The notes below the pieces were generated by a model, which saw only the letters and a program-made list of their open reading frames with translations, searched no databases and had not been told where the DNA came from. A stretch of DNA of 64,000 nucleotides from Deltaproteobacteria bacterium (lineage in GTDB: Bacteria > Myxococcota > JACPTQ01), in contig JACPTQ010000030.1 in the NCBI GenBank assembly GCA_016192705.1, forward strand, positions 27,202-91,201. The letters run 5' to 3'. Both the position numbers and the translations under genes were made by a program. Positions 17,667-25,454 of the stretch are shown piece after piece. Position 1 is the stretch's first letter, and the number at the start of each line of letters is the position of its first letter.

Positions 17667-17970
17667 CCGCAACTGCACCCGCTACCGCCTCCGCACCCGC
17701 ACCCGTCGCCATTTTCAAGACGCAGCGCGGAAAGTCTTCGTCGAACATGCCGGACGAGACCGCACCCGACGCATCGAAACGGAACTGGTCGAACTTGTCC
17801 CTGGCGCGCCGAACATCGTAGAGCCGGATAAGCGTCTCGACGGCTTCGCGCTGCGCGAAGTAGTCGCGAAAGGGCGACAGCGAACCGTCTGCGTTTTCGA
17901 CGAGATGTGTAGAAAGCTCCCGGAGCGCCGACGTGAATCCCTCGGCATCGACGGCCATCTCTCTGAGCAA
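17659..17970 (-). CDS. Hypothetical protein with repeat-derived Gly/Ala C-terminus
   Basis: A 103-residue frame convergent with the permease gene and overlapping its 3' end by 8 bp. It reads MLREMAVDAEGFTSALREL then YFAQREAVETLIRLYDVRRARDKFDQF, helical and charged, with a final ATGAGAEAVAGAVAAT tail encoded by hexanucleotide repeats at 17669-17712. The TTG start at 17970 is a guess: the frame stays open 16 codons further up to a TAG, including a Cys-Lys-Gln-Thr-Gly-Pro-Trp-Pro stretch, so the protein may be N-terminally longer or truncated. No family recognised. Confidence 0.45.
   Translation of the reverse strand: MLREMAVDAEGFTSALRELSTHLVENADGSLSPFRDYFAQREAVETLIRLYDVRRARDKFDQFRFDASGAVSSGMFDEDFPRCVLKMATGAGAEAVAGAVAAT
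17669..17712. repeat. Hexanucleotide (CNCCCG-like) repeat after the permease gene
   Basis: Degenerate six-base units of the ACCCGC/TCCGCA type directly follow the permease stop and form the 3' end of the minus-strand hypothetical gene. A similar tract follows the orphan copy of the same permease end at 21395-21430. Confidence 0.65.
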
Positions 17971-18054
17971 TGGCCAAGGCCCGGTTTGTTTGCAACTGGA
18001 CGTCTTTTCAAACAGCTAGGAATGTGAGATAAGTAATCGATCAGGGAGGTTCGG

Positions 18055-18336
18055 ATGGCGCGGATGGTGCAGTGTAAGAAGTTAAGTCGTGAGCTGCCGG
18101 GGCTAAATTTTAAGCCTTTTCAGAACGACCTCGGGCAGAAGATTTTCGATAACGTCTCAGAAGAAGCGTGGCGAATGTGGCTTGAGCACGCGAAGATGAT
18201 CATCAATGAATATCGGATGAACCTCGCCGATCCGGCGTCGCAGCAGAAGCTTCTCGACGAATGCGATCGATACTTTTTCGGTGAGGGTTCAGCGCTGCCG
18301 CCCGATTTCGTTCCGCAGACGCAAGCCGCGAAATAA
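18055..18336 (+). CDS. yggX: Probable Fe(2+)-trafficking protein YggX
   Basis: A 93-residue member of the YggX family, linked to iron supply for Fe-S cluster assembly and to protection from oxidative damage. Family features are the start MARMVQCKKL with conserved Cys7, LPGLNFKPFQNDLGQKIFDNV, EEAWRMWLEHAKMIINEYRMNL and YFFGEG. It has a good ribosome site (GGGAGG). It lies 15 bp upstream of the radical SAM selenoprotein gene and probably shares its transcript, a sensible neighbour for a [4Fe-4S] enzyme. Confidence 0.95.
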   Translation: MARMVQCKKLSRELPGLNFKPFQNDLGQKIFDNVSEEAWRMWLEHAKMIINEYRMNLADPASQQKLLDECDRYFFGEGSALPPDFVPQTQAAK

Positions 18337-18351
18337 CGTCCGAGCGATTCG

Positions 18352-19818
18352 GTGCGCGAAGAGGTGTCCGTGCATAGCGAGAGCGACGTTGTCGGATGGC
18401 GCGATCGGGGAGGGGTCGTCCTCGTGTCGTGCTATGAGCTCGGACATCAGCCGCTTGCGATCGCCTCGGTCGTGCCCCATTTCATCGAAGCCGGGTTTCA
18501 ACCGGTTTGCGTTGACGTTTCGACCGAGCGATTCGATCCGGCGGCTGTTTCGCGCGCGCGCTTCGTGGCGATCTCGGTGCCGATGCATACGGCGCTTCGA
18601 ATCGGCGTGCGGGTGGCTGAAGAGGTGCGGCGGGTCAACGGGAGCGCACAGATCGCGTTTTTTGGTCTGTACGCCGCGCTCAACCACGAATTTCTTCTGG
18701 GGCGTTACGGTGATGCGTGTCTCGGCGGTGAGACCGACGGCCCGTTGGTTGCGCTCGCCAAGAGACTCGAAGCGGGTGAGTCGCACGAGCAACTGGGCGC
18801 GATGTCAAAGGTCCACCTCGAACGGCCGCGCTTTTTTCTTCCCGTGCGGGACGGCTTGCCACCGCTCAGGCGTTATGCGCGGCTTGAGAAGGGCGGGCAG
18901 CAGATTTTGGCGGGCGCTGTCGAGGCGAGTCGCGGGTGTTTGCATCGGTGTCGCCACTGCCCGATCACGCCGATTTACAACGGGCGGTTCTTTGTGGTTC
19001 CCGAGGAGATCGTTCTATCGGACATCGCGGCGCTCGTCGCGCGTGGCGCGGGTCACATCACGTTCGCGGACCCGGACTTCCTCAATGGACCGACGCACGC
19101 CGTTCGGATCGCGCGGGTGCTGCACGCACGCTGGCCCGCGCTGTCGTTCGATTTCACGGCGAAGGTTGAACATCTTCTTCGTCACGCGGTGCTCGCCACG
19201 GAGTTTGCGGCGCTCGGGTGCGCGTTCGTCGTGACTGCCGTTGAGTCGTTTAGCGACGTTGTGCTCGAGAACTTGAAGAAGGGGCATACACGCGATGGGG
19301 CGATTGCGGCACTTCGAATGGTGCGACAGGCCGGGATTTCGGTGCACCCGTCGTTTGTGCCGTTCACGCCGTGGACGACCCGCGGCGACTACGTGACGAT
19401 GCTCGACCTCTTGGAGGCTGAAGATTTGGTGGATAGCGTCGACCCGATTCAGCTCGCGATCCGGCTTTTGGTGCCGCCGAGATCCGCGCTCTTGTCCGAG
19501 CCGGTGATGACTTCGTATCTCGGTCCGGTTGACCGCGAGAACTTTGTGGTGCCGTGGCGACATCCCGACCCGTCGATGGACACGCTGCAGAGCGAAGTCG
19601 TCGCGATGGTGGCGGATGCCGTGGCGCGTGGGGAAGCGCCGGCGACGACGTTTCGCGCGGTGAAGCGGCTTGCGAGCGCGGGAAGCGATAGGACACTGGA
19701 TTTCGTCCCTCATCGCGAGCCGCCGCCGCGCCTCACCGAGCCGTGGTTTTGCTGAGCGGAGCCAACCGAGGGCCAGTTGGGCCTTCTGACGCCACTTCGC
19801 GAAGCTCGAGCGGTATGA
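18352..19818 (+). CDS. B12-binding radical SAM selenoprotein with Cys-Sec-Ala-Glu-Pro tail
   Basis: Read here as 488 residues with TGA at 19753-19755 translated as selenocysteine (Sec468). The N-terminal part (about 20-130) has the Rossmann-like pattern of a cobalamin-binding domain (GVVLVSCYELGHQPLAIA) but lacks the DxHxxG lower-ligand motif. The radical SAM cluster motif is Cys196-x3-Cys200-x2-Cys203 in SRGCLHRCRHC. The first frame ends ...LTEPWFC; past the TGA it continues Ala-Glu-Pro and 17 more residues to a TGA at 19816. The resulting Cys-Sec-Ala-Glu-Pro is the name-giving tail of the CUAEP/CCAEP-tail radical SAM family as I recall it, and a SECIS-like hairpin lies 12 bp after the TGA. 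The substrate is unknown. The GTG at 18352 is used; a GTG at 18370 has a better ribosome site. If TGA is a stop, the protein ends at 19755 with 467 residues. Confidence 0.82.
19768..19786 (+). promoter_or_regulatory. Candidate bacterial SECIS hairpin
   Basis: A 7-bp stem GAGGGCC/GGCCTTC (one G-U pair) with loop AGTTG. The loop begins 20 nt after the TGA at 19753-19755, within the 16-37 nt window described for bacterial SECIS elements, and has a G in the first two loop positions as expected. Confidence 0.65.
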
Positions 19819-19825
19819 TTATGAA

Positions 19826-21076
19826 ATGAAGCGCATCTTGCTGCTCGCACCTGCGACGACGTATCGCGCGGGGGCGTTCTTGAAAGCGGCGCATGCGCTT
19901 CGGGTCGACGTCGTTCATGGGTCCGACGGCCCGAACCTTCTTTCCGCGATGCTTCCTTCGCGAATCGTCGAGCTCGATTTTCGCAACGCCGATCTTTCGG
20001 CGGACCGAGCCGCGGCCTTCGCCAAGTTGAACCCGATCGACGCGATCGTCGCCGTCGACGACACGACGACCGTTCTCGGCGCGCGTGTCGCCGCGGAGCT
20101 TGGCCTAACAGCGAATCCGGTTTCGGCCGTTCGAGCGACACGCGACAAAGCCCTCATGCGCAGACTGCTCGCTGGGTACGAAGCCGGTGACGTGGCGGGG
20201 GGTGAAACGCCTTGGTTTCAAACGGTATCGATCGACGACAACCCGCGCGAACGGTTTGAACGCGTTTCGTATCCGATCGTCATGAAGCCGACGCTTTTGT
20301 CAGCGAGCCGTGGCGTCATCCGCGCCAATTCGCTCGACGAATCGATAAGCGCGTTTCATCGCATCCGGCGAATTCTCGCGGCGCCTAATGTTGCAGGGTG
20401 CGGTGGAGCGAGTGATCAAATTCTCGTCGAGGAGTTTGTTCCGGGCATCGAGGTCGCCGTCGAAGCGCTGCTTTGGGGCGGAAAGCTAGAACTGCTCGCG
20501 CTTTTCGACAAGCCAGACCCGCTCGACGGGCCGTTCTTCGAAGAGACGATCTACGTGACGCCGTCGTCGCTGCCGGGCCCTGTTCAATCCGCCATCGCCC
20601 TTCAAACGGAGCGAGAGGCGCGCCGGCTCGGGCTTCGCGAGGGGCCCGTCCATGCGGAACTTCGGCTCAGTCCGCGGGGCCCCGTGATCATCGAAATCGC
20701 ATCGCGATCGATCGGCGGCCTTTGCTCGCAGATGCTTCGCTTCGGCGCCGGAATGTCGCTTGAGGAGGTCATCTTGCGTCAAGCCCTTCATCTTTCGCTC
20801 CCGACGCTCGATCGCGAACGTGGAGCAGAGGGCGTGATGATGATCCCCATCCCACGCGAAGGGACGCTCGTGGCGGTTCGTGGTCGCGAGCAGGCTCTCG
20901 CGGTTCCTGGCATCAGTGACGTCATCATCTCCATTCGCGTTGGCGAACGCGTGGTTCCGCTCCCCGAGGGGAGTCGGTATCTCGGTTTTATTTTCGCGCG
21001 CGCGGAGACGCCCGATCGCGCGGTCGCTCTCCTTCGTGAGGCGCATGGACGGCTGGCGTTCGATATCGTCCCCTGA
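19826..21076 (+). CDS. ATP-grasp domain carboxylate ligase
   Basis: A 416-residue ATP-grasp enzyme, a family that joins a carboxylate to an amine or thiol through an acyl-phosphate. Visible are the pre-ATP domain (MKRILLLAPATTYRAGAF), the ATP-binding lysine in YPIVMKPTLLSASRGV, LVEEFVPGIEVAVEALL, a LFDKPDPLDGPFFEETIYV block, and the metal-binding EIASRSIGG region. It starts 7 bp after the extended selenoprotein frame, so the two are almost certainly co-expressed. The substrate is not known; joint action on one small molecule or peptide is inference from the pairing. Confidence 0.88.
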   Translation: MKRILLLAPATTYRAGAFLKAAHALRVDVVHGSDGPNLLSAMLPSRIVELDFRNADLSADRAAAFAKLNPIDAIVAVDDTTTVLGARVAAELGLTANPVSAVRATRDKALMRRLLAGYEAGDVAGGETPWFQTVSIDDNPRERFERVSYPIVMKPTLLSASRGVIRANSLDESISAFHRIRRILAAPNVAGCGGASDQILVEEFVPGIEVAVEALLWGGKLELLALFDKPDPLDGPFFEETIYVTPSSLPGPVQSAIALQTEREARRLGLREGPVHAELRLSPRGPVIIEIASRSIGGLCSQMLRFGAGMSLEEVILRQALHLSLPTLDRERGAEGVMMIPIPREGTLVAVRGREQALAVPGISDVIISIRVGERVVPLPEGSRYLGFIFARAETPDRAVALLREAHGRLAFDIVP

Positions 21077-21116
21077 TCCCGCGACAACGGCCCATCTGCC
21101 GCGCCGCCGCAAGAAC

Positions 21117-21257
21117 CCGCTTACCCCGGCGGCCATCCCATCACGCGGCCGGCCAACAAATGCGCATGAACATGAAACACCGTTTGCCCCGCGTCGGCAT
21201 TACAGTTCAAAACGACGCGATACCCAGCTTCGGCGTGGCCCAGGTCTTTCGCGAGGC
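21117..21257 (-). pseudogene. Perfect 141-bp duplicate of the HIT gene 3' end
   Basis: Identical over 141 bp to 22458-22598. It encodes residues 53 to the end of the HIT protein and its stop, but has no start or N-terminal half. Its right edge abuts the permease fragment at 21257. The same edge in the other copy is where the HIT protein shows an internal deletion. The 405-bp stretch 21077-21481 holds only this, the next fragment and short unassigned spacers. Confidence 0.85.
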
Positions 21258-21394
21258 TCCTCGATCAGGGCACGCAGTGGTTCGTCCTCGCGCCGCACCT
21301 CGCGATCTTCCCGGGCCTCGCCATCGCCTTCGTCGTCCTTGCGTTCAACTTGCTCGGCGACGGCCTTCGCGATTATCTCGATCCGCGCTTATAA
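21257..21394 (+). pseudogene. Orphan 3' end of a second OppC/DppC-type permease gene
   Basis: Forty-five codons plus TAA encode the same residues as the end of the permease at 16848-17666 ([18 protein letters not shown] onward, lacking only the final Lys). The DNA differs at 13 of 135 positions by my count, all synonymous, so it comes from a separately evolving functional copy. There is no start or upstream part; it is fused to the HIT fragment. Confidence 0.85.
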
Positions 21395-21481
21395 TGCGGC
21401 GACCGCACCCGCTCCCCGCATCGCGGCCGCGATATTCCATTCTGTTTCCCATCGCCCCACGAACACCGACGGATCACGCTG

Positions 21482-22012
21482 TTATGACTCGGCGATCCAG
21501 TAGTAGCGCTTCAGAGGCCGGTTCGCATCGAGCGCCTTCGCCTCCCACAACGAGCCTCCGTTTCTTTCGATGACGCGAATGGAGGCCGCGTTTGTGTCGT
21601 CACACGTAACGAGCACCGCACCGAGGCCGAGCGCGCGAGCCACCGGCAAAGCCTGACGCAGCATCTCCGTAGCGACTCCGCGGCCTCGGAACGACGGCAC
21701 GGTGTCGTAGCCGATGTGGCCGCCTTCAATGCGAAGTGCGTCGTTCAATTCGTGGTGAATGGAGATACGCCCCACGAACTCGTCTTCCATCAATGCCCAA
21801 AGATGCGTCGTGGGAACGAACGTATCAGTTCTCCGATTCGAGTCGGCCAGCCTGCTCGCCACGAACGCGGCGAAATCGTGCTCGGCGATCTCGATGTCGC
21901 CTCCCATCCACCAGGGAAGGCCTTCGCTTCTGAATTCACGAAGCCCACGCAAGAAGCTCTCTCGACATCGCTCAGTGGGCGGAACCAGTTGGATCGTCAT
22001 TCGAGGCTTCAC
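21482..22012 (-). CDS. GNAT-family N-acetyltransferase
   Basis: A 176-residue GNAT acetyltransferase using acetyl-CoA. The fold is shown by LWALMEDEFVGRISIHHELN, then GGHIGYDTVPSFRGRGVATEML (acetyl-CoA pyrophosphate-binding loop RGRGVA), and NAASIRVIERNGG (motif B). The organisation resembles the RimJ/RimL-like subgroup acting on amino groups, but the acceptor is unknown. A GTG at 22012 has a GAAGGTGA ribosome site; an ATG at 22000 is an alternative. It follows the lipoprotein gene by 6 bp and is probably co-transcribed with it. Confidence 0.88.
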   Translation of the reverse strand: MKPRMTIQLVPPTERCRESFLRGLREFRSEGLPWWMGGDIEIAEHDFAAFVASRLADSNRRTDTFVPTTHLWALMEDEFVGRISIHHELNDALRIEGGHIGYDTVPSFRGRGVATEMLRQALPVARALGLGAVLVTCDDTNAASIRVIERNGGSLWEAKALDANRPLKRYYWIAES

Positions 22013-22018
22013 GTGCGT

Positions 22019-22411
22019 TCACCTTCGCGCCGCCTCACACTTCGCGTCGACGCACGCGACGCGCTCGTCACATTTCATTTTGCACATGATCCCCCGATAC
22101 TCCTTGCACATCTGGCCCTGCGCCGCCTGATACTTGTCCCGGTGAACTTTGTTAACAGGCAAGCCACAGTCGCAAGAACATCGAACCATCGTCAAAACGC
22201 AGTCCCCATCCGCCCGGCAGTCCTGATCGGCGGCATCGACTTCGAGCAAGGGACCCTGCTTGTCTCGCAATTGGCGAACCGCTCCAGCCTTTCCCGATTG
22301 AGGATTCTCGACGCCGCTCTGCTCGCCGCCACGACGCGCCGCGCAGCCCCAACTTGCGAGCACGCCAACGATAATCGATCCAGCGACCATCACACGCACC
22401 TTCATCTTCAT
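22019..22411 (-). CDS. Cys-rich putative lipoprotein
   Basis: A 130-residue exported protein starting at MKMKVRVMVAG with a good AAGGAG site upstream. The hydrophobic segment ends at SWGC, a weak lipobox, with the Cys at about residue 23. The mature part has a spacer and then a Cys-rich module: CRADGDCVLTMVRCSCDCGLP and CKEYRGIMCKMKCDERVACVDAKC, ten cysteines in about 55 residues, suggesting a disulfide-stabilised periplasmic or surface domain. Function not recognised. The open frame continues upstream, but codons before 22411 overlap the HIT gene and are not used. Confidence 0.72.
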   Translation of the reverse strand: MKMKVRVMVAGSIIVGVLASWGCAARRGGEQSGVENPQSGKAGAVRQLRDKQGPLLEVDAADQDCRADGDCVLTMVRCSCDCGLPVNKVHRDKYQAAQGQMCKEYRGIMCKMKCDERVACVDAKCEAARR

Positions 22412-22461
22412 CTCACAACTCCTTGCACGACTGGACGTTCCATCTGACGGTATTCTTCCGC

Positions 22462-22752
22462 TTACCCCGGCGGCCATCCCATCACGCGGCCGGCCAACAA
22501 ATGCGCATGAACATGAAACACCGTTTGCCCCGCGTCGGCATTACAGTTCAAAACGACGCGATACCCAGCTTCGGCGTGGCCCAGGTCTTTCGCGAGGCCG
22601 ATGTGCTCCGTCGGTATGATGAGCGTGTGCATCGGCGCACGCGGCGCGATGTCCTTAAACGCGACGCACCGCTCGTCGCGAAAAACGATCGTCCCTGGAA
22701 TTTCGCCGTCGCGAATCTTACAAAAAAGACAGTTCGCGGCTTCGTTCGACAT
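22462..22752 (-). CDS. HIT-family (histidine triad) nucleotide-binding protein with internal deletion
   Basis: A HinT-like nucleotide hydrolase of 96 residues, shorter than the usual 110-120. Present are CLFCKIRDGEIP, VAFKDIAPRAPMHTLIIPTEHI and the triad HVHAH (His80, 82, 84) in [15 protein letters not shown]. Between Gly52 and Leu53 about 22 residues are missing compared with E. coli HinT (the helix after IIP up to the AKDLG helix). The deletion is in frame; activity is uncertain. The ATG at 22752 is chosen because GGAGG sits 5 bp upstream and an earlier GTG lies inside that site. It is the last gene of the thrC operon. Confidence 0.85.
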   Translation of the reverse strand: MSNEAANCLFCKIRDGEIPGTIVFRDERCVAFKDIAPRAPMHTLIIPTEHIGLAKDLGHAEAGYRVVLNCNADAGQTVFHVHAHLLAGRVMGWPPG

Positions 22753-22754
22753 GG

Positions 22755-24059
22755 TCACCTCCGTTCGAGAGCTTGGTTGAGGTCGGCGATAAGCGTGTCG
22801 GTCGATTCGACACCGACCGAAAGACGAATGAGGTTGTCGGGAATGCCGAGCGCAGCGCGCTCTTCGGGCGTGCGGTCGTGGTACGACATGAACGCCGGCT
22901 GCTCAATGAGCGTGTCGACGCCACCAAGCGACGGCGCGATGCGTGCGAGTTTCACCGAATCAACGACACGGCGTGCGTCGCCGCGAACGATGAACGACAC
23001 GACACCGCCAAACCCAGTCATGATGCGCTTTGCGACAAGATGATCGGGATGCGACACTAGCCCTGGATAAAACACGCGGGAGACGCCGTCGTGCTCTTCG
23101 AGGGAGCGCGCGATCGCGAGCGCGGTGTGATTCTGCGCGGCAACGCGAAGACCTAGGGTCTTAACGCCGCGCAGGAGTCGTTCGCACGTCTCGGGCGAAG
23201 GGATTCCGCCGAGAACCGCTTCAGCGTCGCGAATGGCATTAACGAGCGGCTCCCGACCAATCACAACGCCGGCCAAGAGGTCGTTGTGGCCGCCGAGGTA
23301 TTTCGTCGCGCTGTGAATGACGAGATCGGCGCCCTGTTCGAGCGGGCGCTGGTTAATCGGGGTCGCGAGCGTCGCGTCGATAACGAGCTTCAACCCGCTT
23401 CGGCGCGCGCGCGCGATCGCCGCAAGCGCTGGCACGTCAACAACGCGCAAGTACGGGTTCGTGGGCGACTCCGTGAAGAGGACGCGCGTTTCTGGTCGAA
23501 TCGCCGCTTCGATCGCCGCAAGATCGGCCGGCGGCACGATCGTCGACTCAACGCCAAACCGCGCGAGAAACTCGGTAACAAACTGCCGCGTCCGCCGATA
23601 TCCGTCGCTCGTGAGGATGATGTGCTTTCCGCGCGCAAGCATCGCCCAAAGCGTTGTCGTAATCGCCGCCATGCCCGACGCGAAAAGGCACGCCGCAACG
23701 TCTCGCGCCGCCCCCGCTCCCGCTCCCGCCTCCGCATCCGCTACCGCACCGGTATCCACACCCGCCTCTGCTCCGGATCCTTCTTTCATATCGCTGCGTT
23801 TCTTCTCCTCCGATCTCCGTGTCTTAGTGCCTCCGTGGTTTCTCTTTTCTTCTCTTCCTCCCCCTCCCCCCTCAAGCGCCGCCAACTCGCGCTCTGCCGC
23901 GGCGCGCGTTGGATTGCCGTAACGCCCATACTCCGCGTGCGCGATCTCGCCGCGATGGTATGCGTCGAGCGCCGCACTGTTCGCGAAGGTGTACGTCGCC
24001 GTCGCAAACGTCGGCATCGTCAGCGCGTGTTCTGCGTTCTCGCGCCGTTCGTCACCCAT
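22755..24059 (-). CDS. Cys/Met-metabolism PLP-dependent enzyme (cystathionine gamma-synthase type) with repeat insertion
   Basis: A 434-residue trans-sulfuration enzyme. Family marks are [53 protein letters not shown] and the PLP lysine Lys253 in [12 protein letters not shown]. It should act on an activated homoserine (gamma-synthase or sulfhydrylase) or on cystathionine; these cannot be separated here. Residues about 66-121, between ALEGG and LFASG, are an insertion absent from normal family members: first a dispersed-repeat translation ([10 protein letters not shown]), then Gly/Ala-rich hexamer-coded sequence. The start ATG overlaps the thrC stop by 8 bp. Confidence 0.9.
   Translation of the reverse strand: MGDERRENAEHALTMPTFATATYTFANSAALDAYHRGEIAHAEYGRYGNPTRAAAERELAALEGGGGGREEKRNHGGTKTRRSEEKKRSDMKEGSGAEAGVDTGAVADAEAGAGAGAARDVAACLFASGMAAITTTLWAMLARGKHIILTSDGYRRTRQFVTEFLARFGVESTIVPPADLAAIEAAIRPETRVLFTESPTNPYLRVVDVPALAAIARARRSGLKLVIDATLATPINQRPLEQGADLVIHSATKYLGGHNDLLAGVVIGREPLVNAIRDAEAVLGGIPSPETCERLLRGVKTLGLRVAAQNHTALAIARSLEEHDGVSRVFYPGLVSHPDHLVAKRIMTGFGGVVSFIVRGDARRVVDSVKLARIAPSLGGVDTLIEQPAFMSYHDRTPEERAALGIPDNLIRLSVGVESTDTLIADLNQALERR
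23704..23850. repeat. Composite repeat insertion inside the PLP-enzyme gene
   Basis: From 23704 to about 23780 lie hexamers of the CCCGCT/TCCGCA kind. From about 23797 to 23850 lies a dispersed repeat containing AGTGCCTCCGTGGTTTCTCT (23826-23845), shared with 62437-62456. Read on the minus strand it gives [10 protein letters not shown], a translation I remember from many unrelated environmental bacterial proteins. The whole insertion keeps the frame. Confidence 0.75.
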
Positions 24060-25380
24060 CGAGCCCTCGCAAAACCGCATCCCGAACATCGGCGTATTTT
24101 GCGGCGACATCGATCGGCCGATTTGCATGCGTCGCCGCAACCCCCGGCAACTTCGCCTCGTGGTAACCGACCTTGAACTCCGAGAATTTGAGCCCATGAG
24201 CCGTCGACACAACGACGACCCGATCCGATTTTTTCACGAGTCCCCGCGCGACGAGTTTCAAAAGCGCCGCGAGCGCGACCCCTGTGTGCGGACAGTTGAA
24301 CATTCCACCGCGATCGGCCGACGCCGCCGCGTTCGCGAGTTCATCTTCCGTCGCCTGCTCGACAACACCATCAAACACGCGAAGCGTCCGAATCGCGCGC
24401 CCCACGCTCACGGGGTTCCCAATCCGAATCGCCGACGCCACCGTCTCGCCGGCCGTCATCGGCGTAAAATCCGCAAACCCCTTCAAATAGCTTTCATAGA
24501 GCGGGTTTGCGCGCTCCGCCTGCGCGACACAGATGCGCGGCCGCTTGGCGACAAGCCCGAGCGCGATCATCATTTCAAAGCCACGCCCGAGCGCACTCAC
24601 GTTGCCGAGATTCCCACCCGGAATGACGACCCAGTCGGGCAACTGCCAATCGAACTGCTGTGCAATTTCGATCGCCACCGTCTTTTGCCCTTCGATCCGC
24701 AGCGGGTTCATCGAGTTCGCGAGGTAAAGCCCATTCTTCTCACACGTCTCCTGTACAAGCGCCATGCACGCATCGAAATCGCCATCAATCGCCAGCACGC
24801 GCGCCCCGTTTGCAAGCGGCTGAACGAGCTGCGCCGTCGAAATCTTTCCGCGCGGCAAAAACACAACCGCCGGGATTCCCGCCGCCGCCGCGTACGCCGA
24901 CAGCGCCGCGCTCGTATCGCCCGTCGATGCGCAGGCGACCGCGCGCACGGTTCGTCCCCGCGCGATCATCTCTTTCACCGCCGACACGAGCACCGTCATC
25001 CCAAGATCCTTGAACGACCCCGTGTGCGAAACGCCGCACTGCTTCACCCACAAATCCGCGAGACCCACCGATCGCCCCCAGCGGTCGGCCCAAAAAAGAT
25101 TCGTACCGCCCTCAAAAAGCGAGACGACGTTTTCATTCGCGAGCTGCGGGAAAACCCACTCCTTCTTCCCCCAGACGCCGCTTCCGTACGGCCACGCGCT
25201 CCGCATGTACCGCTCGTCGAAAAGCCGCATCCACGCGGCCGCAGATCGATCGCGAAGCGCGTCGATATCGTGCGTCACATCGAGAAGCCCACGGCACGCG
25301 GGGCATCGGTAAACGATTTCGTCGAGTGGAATCCGAACTGGCGAGCACCCTTCGCTGCACGTAAACGCCGAACTGTACAT
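24052..25380 (-). CDS. thrC: Threonine synthase
   Basis: PLP enzyme converting O-phosphohomoserine to threonine. It has an N-terminal zinc-ribbon-like segment (Cys8, Cys12, Cys26, Cys29), LFEGGTNLF, the PLP lysine Lys124 in [28 protein letters not shown], and the glycine loop [13 protein letters not shown]. The ATG at 25380 is preferred on alignment grounds; a GTG at 25401 adds seven residues. It heads a three-gene unit with the cystathionine-synthase-type enzyme and HIT protein, placing two homoserine-derived branches together. Confidence 0.93.
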   Translation of the reverse strand: MYSSAFTCSEGCSPVRIPLDEIVYRCPACRGLLDVTHDIDALRDRSAAAWMRLFDERYMRSAWPYGSGVWGKKEWVFPQLANENVVSLFEGGTNLFWADRWGRSVGLADLWVKQCGVSHTGSFKDLGMTVLVSAVKEMIARGRTVRAVACASTGDTSAALSAYAAAAGIPAVVFLPRGKISTAQLVQPLANGARVLAIDGDFDACMALVQETCEKNGLYLANSMNPLRIEGQKTVAIEIAQQFDWQLPDWVVIPGGNLGNVSALGRGFEMMIALGLVAKRPRICVAQAERANPLYESYLKGFADFTPMTAGETVASAIRIGNPVSVGRAIRTLRVFDGVVEQATEDELANAAASADRGGMFNCPHTGVALAALLKLVARGLVKKSDRVVVVSTAHGLKFSEFKVGYHEAKLPGVAATHANRPIDVAAKYADVRDAVLRGLDG

Positions 25381-25454
25381 GCGCGAAGAATCGGCGAGCA
25401 CGCTTTGCGCGTCAAGCCGTTGTACCGCCGGTCCCCACGAAGATCTTCGGCCAG

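Noticed and set aside
21160..21503. Plus-strand open frames spanning the duplicated HIT and permease fragments
   Set aside because: They join antisense HIT sequence to the wrong permease frame; the only meaningful reading is of the two fragments separately.
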